This document shows positions 15,055 to 22,157 of a stretch of DNA of 23,375 bases, in pieces. Made by a program: the position numbers and the translations under genes. Every line of letters starts with the position of its first letter. The first letter of the stretch is position 1. The notes under the pieces are model-generated. The model did no database searches. It was not told the origin of the DNA and saw nothing but the letters and a program-made list of their open reading frames with translations. This DNA is from DATAYA01 sp036272815 (GTDB taxonomy: Bacteria; Pseudomonadota; Alphaproteobacteria; Acetobacterales; Acetobacteraceae): NCBI GenBank assembly GCA_036272815.1, contig DATAYA010000109.1, forward strand, positions 1 to 23,375. The letters are read 5' to 3'.

Positions 15055-16227
15055 TCAGCCGCGCGGCAGTTCCTGCTCGACGAGGCCGGCCCAGAAGCTG
15101 GCGCCTACGGCCAGGATGTCGTCGTTGAAATCGTAGCGCGGGTGATGCACCGGCACCCGGCCGCGCTCCTCGCCCTTCTGACCGATGCGCACGAAGCAGC
15201 CGGGAACGCGCAGCGCCATGAAGGAGAAATCCTCGCCGCCCATCCCCGGCGGGCGCTCGCGCATCACGCGGCCGTCCCCGAGCAGCCGCGTCGCCGCCGC
15301 GGCAGCGCGCTCGGCGGCATCGGCGTCGTTGACCACCGGCGGATAGCCGCGCTCGTATTTCAGCGTCGCCTCCGCCCCCATGCCGGCGGCGATCTGGCCG
15401 ATCGCCTCGCCCATCAGCCGCTCCATCGCGTCCTGCACATGAGGTTTCAGCGTGCGGACGGTGCCGATAAGCGTCGCCGTCTCGGGGATGACGTTGTGCG
15501 CGGAGCCAGCGTGGAACTGGCAGATCGAAAGAACGGCGCTGTCGATCGGGTCGATCCGGCGCGCGACCAGGGTCTGCAGCGCGGTCACGATCTGCGCGCC
15601 GACCACGATCGGGTCGATCGCCATGTGCGGGCGCGCCGCATGGCCGCCACGGCCGCGGACGGTGATCTCGATGATGTCGGCCGCCGCGTTGACGGTGCCG
15701 GCCACGACCGACATCTCGCCGACCGGCAGGAAGCCGTCATTGTGCGCGCCATAGACCTGATCGCACGGGAAGCGGTCGAACAGTCCCTCCTCCACCATCA
15801 CCCGCCCGCCGCCGCCGCCCTCCTCGGCGGGCTGGAAGATGAAATGCACCGTACCATCGAAATTGCGCGTCTCGGCGAGATAGCGCGCCGCCCCCAGCAG
15901 CATTGTCGTGTGCCCGTCATGGCCGCAGGCGTGCATGGCGCCGGCATTGACCGAGCGGTGCCCGAAATCGTTCGCCTCGGTCATCGGCAGCGCGTCCATG
16001 TCCGCCCGCAGGCCCACGGCGCGGCCGGAGGCGCCGTTGCGCAGCGTTCCGACCAGCCCGGTGCCGGCGATCCCCTCGGTCACCTCGATCCCCCAGCCGC
16101 GCAGCTTCTCGGCGACGATGGCGCTGGTGCGGTGCTCGGCGAAGCCGAGTTCGGGATGGCGGTGCAGGTCCTGGCGCCATTCCGTCATCTCGGGGGCAAA
16201 GGCGGCGATGCGATTGCTGATCGGCAT
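15055..16227 (-). CDS. M20-family amidohydrolase (hippurate hydrolase/IAA-amino acid hydrolase type)
   Basis: The 390-residue protein follows the M20D pattern: WRQDLHRHPELGF near the N-terminus, LRADMDALPM (73-82), HACGHDGHTTML with metal-binding Cys101 and His103, FQPAEEGGGG with Glu135/Glu136, His162 in YGAHNDG, and GMGGEDFSFM near the C-terminus. The middle third (about 180-290) is the lid/dimerisation domain with RGRGGHAARPHMAIDP. These metalloenzymes cleave N-acyl amino acids (hippurate, IAA-amino acids, N-acetyl amino acids) in the cytoplasm. The ribosome site is AGGAG (CTCCT at 16233-16237 on the + strand). It is the first gene of the reverse unit leading through marC and the aminotransferase to the deacylase. 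The aminotransferase could take the released amino acid. Confidence 0.9.
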   Translation of the reverse strand: MPISNRIAAFAPEMTEWRQDLHRHPELGFAEHRTSAIVAEKLRGWGIEVTEGIAGTGLVGTLRNGASGRAVGLRADMDALPMTEANDFGHRSVNAGAMHACGHDGHTTMLLGAARYLAETRNFDGTVHFIFQPAEEGGGGGRVMVEEGLFDRFPCDQVYGAHNDGFLPVGEMSVVAGTVNAAADIIEITVRGRGGHAARPHMAIDPIVVGAQIVTALQTLVARRIDPIDSAVLSICQFHAGSAHNVIPETATLIGTVRTLKPHVQDAMERLMGEAIGQIAAGMGAEATLKYERGYPPVVNDADAAERAAAAATRLLGDGRVMRERPPGMGGEDFSFMALRVPGCFVRIGQKGEERGRVPVHHPRYDFNDDILAVGASFWAGLVEQELPRG

Positions 16228-16318
16228 GACGGCTCCTGCGGCGGCGCTTGGCGTGGCGCGACGGAGCCTAGCCGGCGGCGGCTGCCGTGCAAGCCCGAGC
16301 GGTCGGATAACCGCCTGT

Positions 16319-16360
16319 CAACCTGACCGTGGCAACCTGCCCGTCGCCGCCTGACCGGGC
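16319..16360. repeat. Three degenerate 14-bp tandem units
   Basis: CAACCTGACCGTGG (16319-16332), CAACCTGCCCGTCG (16333-16346) and CCGCCTGACCGGGC (16347-16360) follow one another at a 14-bp period; the first two match at 12 of 14 positions and the third is more diverged. They lie in the divergent control region and overlap the stem-loop. They may be regulator half-sites or slippage products. Confidence 0.4.
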
Positions 16361-16363
16361 AGG
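16336..16363. promoter_or_regulatory. Eight-pair GC stem-loop in the divergent region
   Basis: CCTGCCCG (16336-16343) pairs perfectly with CGGGCAGG (16356-16363) around a 12-nt loop. Because both neighbouring genes read away from it, it is more likely a protein site or a structured leader than a terminator. It lies 189 bases before the secretion gene start. Confidence 0.4.
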
Positions 16364-16374
16364 CAGCGGTGTGA

Positions 16375-16388
16375 GGCGGTTGACCGCC
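16375..16388. promoter_or_regulatory. Palindrome GGCGGT-TG-ACCGCC
   Basis: A perfect 6+6 inverted repeat with a 2-nt centre, located between the stem-loop and the secretion gene. The same arms with a 1-nt centre occur at 3761-3773. The short centre suits a dimeric repressor better than an RNA hairpin. Confidence 0.35.
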
Positions 16389-16551
16389 GCGGTTGTTCTC
16401 GTGGTGGACTTTTTCTGGCTGGCGTGGCTTTGTTCCGTGCTAAGGCTGCGGCCTGGACGAGCATTGAGGCCGCGACTGTTCGCGCGGGACGTGTCACCAA
16501 GCCAGGGTCTGGGGGCCGGGCATCCGGCCGCGTGGCTCAGGAAGGAACGTG

Positions 16552-18825
16552 ATGGACATCATCTCCCCCGGCGACGGCAGCATCGGGGCAGGTCCCGGCC
16601 CCCGGCCGGCGCCGATGCCGGCCCCTGCCATCACCGACGAGCGGTCCGAATCCCGCCTGCGCGCGCTGGAGGCGGCGGCACGCTATCACGGCGTCGACCT
16701 CGACCGGCGGGAGTTCCAGGCGACCGAGGGCGAGGCGATCCCGTCGCCCGCGACGCTGGTGCGCTGGGTGCGCGGCCAGGGGCTCTGGGCAAAGGCGCTC
16801 CGGCTGCGCTGGCGCAACCTGTTCCGTTTCCAGACCGGCGTGCCGGTGATCCTGCTGCTCACCGATGGCACCGCGGCGGTCCTGATGGGAGCCGACCAGA
16901 CGCGCAACATCGTCTGGCTCAAGGACCCGCGCACGGCGCCGGGCGAGACGCCGATGGCGGTCGACGAGCTGCGCCTCGCCCAGGTCTGGACCGGCGAGGC
17001 GGTGCTGGTCCGCCGCGAGCGCGGCGCCTCGCTCGAGGAGGAGCCGTTCACGCTGGGCTGGCTCGCCAAGCTGGTGTTCGCGCAGAAGAAGCTGATGCGC
17101 GACATCTCGATCGCCTCGATCGTGCTGAGCGTGCTGACGATCGTGCCGCCGTTCCTGGTGATGACCGTCATCAACAAGGTGCTGAATTTCAAGAGCGTCG
17201 ACACGCTGGTGCTGGTGAGCGTCATCCTCGGCGTCGCGATGCTGTTCGAGGCGATGCTGAGCTACGCGCGGCGCGAGATCACGCAGGTGGTCTCGGCGCG
17301 GATCGACGTGAAGCTCAACCTGCACATCTTCAACCGCCTGCTGGCGCTGCCGGTCGAGTTCTTCGAGCGCAACCAGACCGGTGCCACCACGCACCGGCTG
17401 ATGCAGATCTTCCGCGTCCGGGAGTTCCTGACCGGGCGGCTGATGGGCACCTTCCTCGACAGCTTCACGCTGTTCATCCTCATGCCCTTCCTGTTCTGGC
17501 TGGAGCCGACGCTCGCCTGGATCACGCTTGCGATCGGCGTGCTGATCGCCTTCGTCATCCTGGTCTTCCTGCCGGTGATGCGGCGGCTGATCTCGCGCAC
17601 GACGCTCGCCGAGGTGAAGAAGGGCAGCGTGCTGGTCGAGACCGTGACCGGCATCCGCACCGTCAAGAGCCTCGCGCTGGAAGGTGCGAGGCGGGAGGTG
17701 TGGGAGGAGCGCGTCGCGGAAGCGGCGGACTGGCGGCTGCGCGCCGGGCGAATGGCGAACTGGCCGCAGACCATGGTGATGCCGCTCGAGATGTTCATCC
17801 AGCGCGGCGTGCTGATGGTCGGCGCCTATCTGGTGGTCTCCGGCAGCAGCTCGGTCAGCGCCGGCGGGCTGATCGCCTTCATGCTGCTCGGCGGCCGCAT
17901 CGCAGCACCGCTGGTGCAGGCCGCCAAGCTGATGGAGGACCTCGAGGAGGTGCGCTCCTCGATCGGCGAGATCGGCTACGTGCTCAACAACCCGACCGAG
18001 ACCCGCGCGCTGACCACGGGGATGCGGCCGCGCTTCGAGGGCGCGATCGAGGTCGAGGACGTGACCTTCACCTATCCGGGCGGCAGCGCGCCGGCACTCG
18101 ACCACGTCAGCTTCTCGGTCCCTGCCGGCACCATGCTCGGCGTCGTCGGGCGCAGCGGCTCGGGCAAGTCGACGATCACGCGGCTCTTGCAGGGCATCAA
18201 CCGCGACTACACCGGCTTCCTCAAGATCGACGGCGCGGAGCTGCGGGAGATCAATCTCGCGCATCTGCGGCGCAGCTTCGGCGTCGTGATGCAGGACAAC
18301 TTCCTGTTCCGCGGCTCGGTGCGCGACAACATCACCGCCGGAAGGCCCGGCCTCACGCTCGAGGACGTGGTGCGTGCCGCCCGCCTCGCCGGGGCCGAGG
18401 AGTTCATCGAGCGGCTGCCCGCCGGCTACGACACCTGGGTGGAGGAAGGCTCGGCCAACCTCTCCGGCGGCCAGAAGCAGCGCCTCGCGATCGCCCGCGC
18501 GCTGATCGCCGATCCGCGCATCATGATCCTCGACGAGGCGACCAGCGCGCTCGACCCGGAGAGCGAGGCGCTGGTCAACGCCAACCTCAAGCGCATCGCC
18601 ACCGGCCGCACGATGGTCATCGTGTCGCACCGGCTCGCATCCCTGATCGACTGCGACAACATCCTGGTGCTGGAGCGCGGGCGCGTGATGGACTGCGCGC
18701 CGCATCCGGTGCTGCTGGAGCGCTGCTCGGTGTACCGCCAGCTCTGGCGGCAGCAGAACCGCCACCTTGAGAGCCCGAACAACCGCGCCGTCGGGCCGCG
18801 GCCGATGCTGGCGGAGGGCGACTAG
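16552..18825 (+). CDS. Type I secretion ABC transporter (HlyB/PrtD-like) with C39-like domain lacking the catalytic Cys
   Basis: ATG 16552 is preferred over the adjacent GTG 16549 because GAAGGA (16541-16546) sits 5 bases before it. The 757-residue protein has three parts. Residues about 35-155 form a C39-peptidase-like domain in which no Cys occurs where the protease nucleophile should be (ALEAAARYHGVDLD), so it should bind rather than cleave cargo, as in HlyB. Next come about five to six helices (187-470) with the FFERNQTGATTHRLMQIFRVREFL coupling region. The ATPase domain has Walker A GRSGSGKST (533-541), LSGGQ (637-641), Walker B MILDEATSALD with Glu662, and switch His693. It powers one-step export through the inner membrane, together with the HlyD partner encoded next and a TolC-like channel not in this window. 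Confidence 0.93.
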   Translation: MDIISPGDGSIGAGPGPRPAPMPAPAITDERSESRLRALEAAARYHGVDLDRREFQATEGEAIPSPATLVRWVRGQGLWAKALRLRWRNLFRFQTGVPVILLLTDGTAAVLMGADQTRNIVWLKDPRTAPGETPMAVDELRLAQVWTGEAVLVRRERGASLEEEPFTLGWLAKLVFAQKKLMRDISIASIVLSVLTIVPPFLVMTVINKVLNFKSVDTLVLVSVILGVAMLFEAMLSYARREITQVVSARIDVKLNLHIFNRLLALPVEFFERNQTGATTHRLMQIFRVREFLTGRLMGTFLDSFTLFILMPFLFWLEPTLAWITLAIGVLIAFVILVFLPVMRRLISRTTLAEVKKGSVLVETVTGIRTVKSLALEGARREVWEERVAEAADWRLRAGRMANWPQTMVMPLEMFIQRGVLMVGAYLVVSGSSSVSAGGLIAFMLLGGRIAAPLVQAAKLMEDLEEVRSSIGEIGYVLNNPTETRALTTGMRPRFEGAIEVEDVTFTYPGGSAPALDHVSFSVPAGTMLGVVGRSGSGKSTITRLLQGINRDYTGFLKIDGAELREINLAHLRRSFGVVMQDNFLFRGSVRDNITAGRPGLTLEDVVRAARLAGAEEFIERLPAGYDTWVEEGSANLSGGQKQRLAIARALIADPRIMILDEATSALDPESEALVNANLKRIATGRTMVIVSHRLASLIDCDNILVLERGRVMDCAPHPVLLERCSVYRQLWRQQNRHLESPNNRAVGPRPMLAEGD

Positions 18826-18826
18826 C

Positions 18827-20215
18827 ATGACCCAGCTCGTCCTGCGTCCGTCCCGCGCGTTGCAGACCGAGCCGCGCGAGCTGCTGGAGTTCGAGCCGCC
18901 GACAGCGGCGCTCATCAACGTGCCTGTGCGCGGCGCCGCCCGCGGCGTGGTGCTGATCGTCTCGGCCCTTGTCGTCTCGCTGGTCGTGGTCGCCGCGGTG
19001 CTGCCGATGGAGCGGATCGTCTCCTCGCCGGGCCTGGTGGTCTCGCGTCAGCGCACCGTCGTCGTGGAGGCGTTGGAAACATCGGTGGTGCGCTCCGTGC
19101 TGGTGCGGGAGGGCGAGCTCGTCCATGCCGGGGACCTTCTCGCCAGGCTCGACCCGACCTTCAGCGGCTCGGACGCGACGATGTATTCCAAGCAGATGGC
19201 CTCGTTGCAGGCCTGGGTGGACCGGCTGCACGCCGAGCTGGCGCGCCGCGAGTATCGCCCCAAGATCTCCACGCCCGACACCGTGCTGCAGGAGGCGCTG
19301 TTCGCGCAGCGCAAGGCCGCGTTCGATTTCCAGGTGCAGGAATACGACCAGAAGATCGCCTCCTATCAGGCGCAGGCCGCGCAGAGCGCGGCCGACATGG
19401 CGCTCTATCAGAAGCGCCTCGGCGTTGCGATCGAGCTGGAGCGCAAGCGACGGGAGCTGGAGCAGATGCAGGTCGGCAGCCAGATCGACCTGCTCACCGC
19501 GACCGACAACCGCATCGAGATCAGCCGCAATCTCGCCGACGCGGTCGCGACCCACGCCAGTGCCATCAAGACGCTCGCCGCCACGGTGTCGGATCGGGAT
19601 TACTACGTCCAGAACTGGTACTCGCAGGCAAGCCAGGATTTGCGCGATCAATCGAGTGCGCTGAGCGACGCGAAGGAAAATTTCGCCAAGGCCGATCTTC
19701 GCCGCCACCTTGTCGATCTGCGCGCCGACCAGGACGCCTATGTGATGTCGATCGCGCGCATCTCCGACGGTTCCGTGGTGCAGTCGGGCGACAACCTCGT
19801 GACCCTGGTGCCGGCCAGCTCGCCGCTCGAGGTCGAGGCCGACATCGACGGCAACGAGGCGGGTTTCGTGCGCGTCGGCCAGAAGGTCTCGATCAAGTTC
19901 GACACGTTCAACTTCGTCAAGCACGGCGCCGCGGACGGCACCGTGCGCAACATCAGCCCGGGCAGCTTCACGACGACCGGCGATCTGAGCCAGGTCGGCT
20001 CCTCCTCGCAGGCCGGCGGCCAGACCGTGAGCCCGTACTACAAGGCGCGGATATCGGTCCGGTCGGTGAATTTGCAGGCCGTGCCGAAGGGGTTCCATCT
20101 CGTGCCCGGCATGCCGGTGCATGCCGACATCCAGGTGGGCACGCGCACGGTGCTGGAATACCTGCTCGACCGCGTGATGCCGGCCTTCCACGAGGGGATG
20201 CGCGAGCCCGACTGA
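18827..20215 (+). CDS. Type I secretion membrane fusion protein, HlyD family
   Basis: The 462-residue protein has a cytoplasmic N-terminus, one helix at about 40-60 (GVVLIVSALVVSLVVVAAVLP), then the HlyD start SSPGLVVSRQRTVVVEALETSVV and VREGELVHAGDLLARLDPTF, the lipoyl-like half motif. A long helical hairpin follows (about 120-300), then VQSGDNLVTLVPASSPLEVEADIDGNEAGFVRVGQKVSIKFDTF, the second lipoyl/beta-barrel part, and LVPGMPVHADIQVGTRTVLEYLLD at the C-terminus. It bridges the ABC transporter to an outer-membrane channel. ATG 18827 follows GGAGGG (18813-18818) and lies one base after the ABC gene stop. Its stop shares a base with the next start (TGATG), so the three genes are tightly coupled. 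Confidence 0.94.
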   Translation: MTQLVLRPSRALQTEPRELLEFEPPTAALINVPVRGAARGVVLIVSALVVSLVVVAAVLPMERIVSSPGLVVSRQRTVVVEALETSVVRSVLVREGELVHAGDLLARLDPTFSGSDATMYSKQMASLQAWVDRLHAELARREYRPKISTPDTVLQEALFAQRKAAFDFQVQEYDQKIASYQAQAAQSAADMALYQKRLGVAIELERKRRELEQMQVGSQIDLLTATDNRIEISRNLADAVATHASAIKTLAATVSDRDYYVQNWYSQASQDLRDQSSALSDAKENFAKADLRRHLVDLRADQDAYVMSIARISDGSVVQSGDNLVTLVPASSPLEVEADIDGNEAGFVRVGQKVSIKFDTFNFVKHGAADGTVRNISPGSFTTTGDLSQVGSSSQAGGQTVSPYYKARISVRSVNLQAVPKGFHLVPGMPVHADIQVGTRTVLEYLLDRVMPAFHEGMREPD

Positions 20216-22104
20216 TGGCGGCGATGCTCGATCGGCTGGTGGGCATCGTCTCGCCGGCGGCGCAACGCCGAGCCGCGCTGCGGCTGCTGGAGGGCGGGCA
20301 GCCCATGGCCGGCTTCGCGCTGCTCGCCCGGGCGGCGGCGCGCGGCGATGCCGAGGCGGAGTGGCGGGTCGGGCGCTGCTATCTCGAAGGCACCGGCGTG
20401 CCGGTGAGCCGCGGCGATGCGGCGCACTGGCTGGAGCGCGCCGCGAGCGGCGGCCGGATCGAGGCGCAGGCGATGCTGGCCGCCCTGCATCTCATGGGCA
20501 TCGGCGCCACCGACCTGTTCTCGGGCAATACCGCGCACGGGCCAGACTATGCCGGTGCCGAGGAGTGGGCGCGCCGCGCCGCCGAAGGTGGCTCGCCGGA
20601 AGGGCAGGCGCTGCTCGGCTACATCCTCACCTCCGGCCCGGAAGCCAAGCGCGACCTGGCGCAGGCCGCGATCTGGTATCGCCGCTCGGCCGAGGCGGGG
20701 TCGCCCCAGGGATCGCTCGGCTACGCACTCGCCCTGCTCCGCGGGAAGCCGGCCGGGGAGGAGCAAACCGCGGTCGAAGCGGCAGGCGAGGAGACCAAAG
20801 ACACGGCCGCGCCCGAGCAGGCGCGCACGCCTGAACAAACGCGCGCGCTGGAGCAGGCGCGCACGCTGGCCGCGGTGCAGATGGCGAAGGCCGCCGCCGC
20901 CGGCCTGCCGACCGCGATCTACCTGCTCGGCGTGATGACCGAGTTCGCCGTCGGGGTGGAGCGCGACCTCGTCGCCGCCGGCCGCCTTTATAAGCAGGCG
21001 GCCGAGAAGGGGGTGCGGTCGGGGCAGGCGCGCTTCGGCCTCGCACTTCTCGAAGGCCGCGGCGTCGCGCGCGACCCGATCGGCGGCGAGAGCTGGCTGC
21101 GGCGCGCCGCCAATGCCGGCGACGGCGAGGCGGCGGCGCTGGTCGGCGATCTCTACGCCCGCGGCGGCGACCTGCCGCCGAACTACGCCGAGGCGGCGAT
21201 CTGGTATGAGCGCGCGGCGCAGGCCGGGCACTCGGCGGCGGCGCGGGCGCTCGGGCTGCTGTATCTCACCGGCGGCGGCGTCGCACGCGACCCGGAGGAG
21301 GCGGCCGCATGGTTCCGCCGCTCGGCCGAACTCGGCAACCGCGCCTCGCAGGCCGACCTCGCCAACCTCGTCCTCTCGGGCTCCGGTCAGCAGGCGGATC
21401 ACGTCCGCACGCGCGAATGGTTCGAGGAGGCGGCGGCCGGCGGCGATCTGGTGGCGGCCTTCAATTTCGGCGTCTGCCTCGCCGAGGGCGTGGGCATCGA
21501 GCGCGACGAGCGCAAGGCCGCGATCTGGCTGCGCCGCGCCGCCGACGGCGTGGTGAACGCGCAGTATTGGTACGGCCGGATGCTGGCCGAGGGCCGCGGG
21601 CTCGACCCCGACCCTGTGGAGGGCCGCGCCTGGATCGCGCGCGCCGCCGAGGCCGGGATGACGGATGCGCAGATGACGCTTGCCGAGATGATGGTCAACG
21701 GCCGCGGCGGCCCGCGCGACCACAAGGCGGCACTGGCGCTGTTCACGCTGGCCGCGGAGGCGGGCCATGTCGGTGGCGCCTTCGCGGTCGGTGCGATGCA
21801 TGGCGGCGGCCACGACGTGCCGCAGGACCGGCCGCTCGCCGAGCAATGGTTCCGCCGCGCCGCCGAACGTGGGCACCCGCACGGGCAGCTCATGCTGGGC
21901 CGCTATCTGGCGCGCGGGCTGGCCGGCAATCTCGACACGGCGGAGGCGCGGCGTTGGCTCGAACGGGCGCAGGCGCAGGGGCTGGCGGAGGCGGCCGGCG
22001 ATCTCGCCCGGTTGCCGCCGCCGGCACCGGCCGCCAAGGCACCGGGGGCCGAGGCACCGGGGGCCGAGGCACCGGTGCCGCAGGCCCGCGCGGGGCAGCG
22101 CTGA
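20215..22104 (+). CDS. SEL1-repeat (tetratricopeptide-like) protein
   Basis: The 629-residue protein is almost entirely SEL1-type repeats of about 36 residues, each with an Ala/Gly-rich helix pair and consensus pieces such as AAxWYRRAAEAGxxxAqxxLGxLYxxG; roughly a dozen can be counted, for example AEWRVGRCYLEGTGV, AIWYERAAQAGHSAAARALGLLYLTGG and EQWFRRAAERGHPHGQLMLGRYL. There is no signal peptide or membrane helix, so a cytoplasmic scaffold or adaptor is likely. Two low-complexity inserts break the repeat pattern: EQART-type hexapeptides near residues 201-218 and an Ala/Pro/Gly/Glu tail near 609-622. It is translationally coupled to the HlyD gene, suggesting it serves the same secretion unit. 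The start could also be ATG 20224; the difference is three residues. Confidence 0.9.
   Translation: MAAMLDRLVGIVSPAAQRRAALRLLEGGQPMAGFALLARAAARGDAEAEWRVGRCYLEGTGVPVSRGDAAHWLERAASGGRIEAQAMLAALHLMGIGATDLFSGNTAHGPDYAGAEEWARRAAEGGSPEGQALLGYILTSGPEAKRDLAQAAIWYRRSAEAGSPQGSLGYALALLRGKPAGEEQTAVEAAGEETKDTAAPEQARTPEQTRALEQARTLAAVQMAKAAAAGLPTAIYLLGVMTEFAVGVERDLVAAGRLYKQAAEKGVRSGQARFGLALLEGRGVARDPIGGESWLRRAANAGDGEAAALVGDLYARGGDLPPNYAEAAIWYERAAQAGHSAAARALGLLYLTGGGVARDPEEAAAWFRRSAELGNRASQADLANLVLSGSGQQADHVRTREWFEEAAAGGDLVAAFNFGVCLAEGVGIERDERKAAIWLRRAADGVVNAQYWYGRMLAEGRGLDPDPVEGRAWIARAAEAGMTDAQMTLAEMMVNGRGGPRDHKAALALFTLAAEAGHVGGAFAVGAMHGGGHDVPQDRPLAEQWFRRAAERGHPHGQLMLGRYLARGLAGNLDTAEARRWLERAQAQGLAEAAGDLARLPPPAPAAKAPGAEAPGAEAPVPQARAGQR
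20815..20868 (+). repeat. 18-bp minisatellite within the SEL1 gene (three copies)
   Basis: Copies start at 20815, 20833 and 20851. The first and third share GAGCAGGCGCGCACGC exactly, and the middle copy is diverged. They encode EQARTP, EQTRAL and EQARTL. The period is six codons, so copy-number change would keep the frame. Confidence 0.7.
22039..22079 (+). repeat. 15-bp minisatellite at the 3' end of the SEL1 gene
   Basis: GCACCGGGGGCCGAG occurs exactly at 22039-22053 and 22054-22068, followed by a partial copy at 22069-22079. It encodes the repeated pentapeptide APGAE in the C-terminal tail. The in-frame period suggests tolerated length variation. Confidence 0.7.
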
Positions 22105-22157
22105 CGCCCGAAGCGCGCCACCCCGCAGGCGGTGGGCCGGGACGCGGCGAGCCGCCG

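Larger units (their letters stand above)
16228..16551. other. 324-bp divergent intergenic control region
   Basis: This gap separates the reverse M20-marC-aminotransferase unit from the forward type I secretion unit, so it should contain two promoters. I see no convincing coding frame. It contains a CTCCT ribosome site for the M20 gene (16233-16237), 14-bp repeats (16319-16360), a stem-loop (16336-16363), a palindrome (16375-16388), a T-rich patch at 16408-16415, and the GAAGGA ribosome site (16541-16546) ahead of the ABC transporter gene. No clean -35/-10 pair with standard spacing could be assigned in either direction. Confidence 0.5.

Noticed and set aside
16537..18918. Reverse-strand open frame of about 790 codons opposite the ABC secretion gene
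   Set aside because: Composition is His/Gln/Arg-rich and domain-free, while the + strand encodes a complete ABC transporter.
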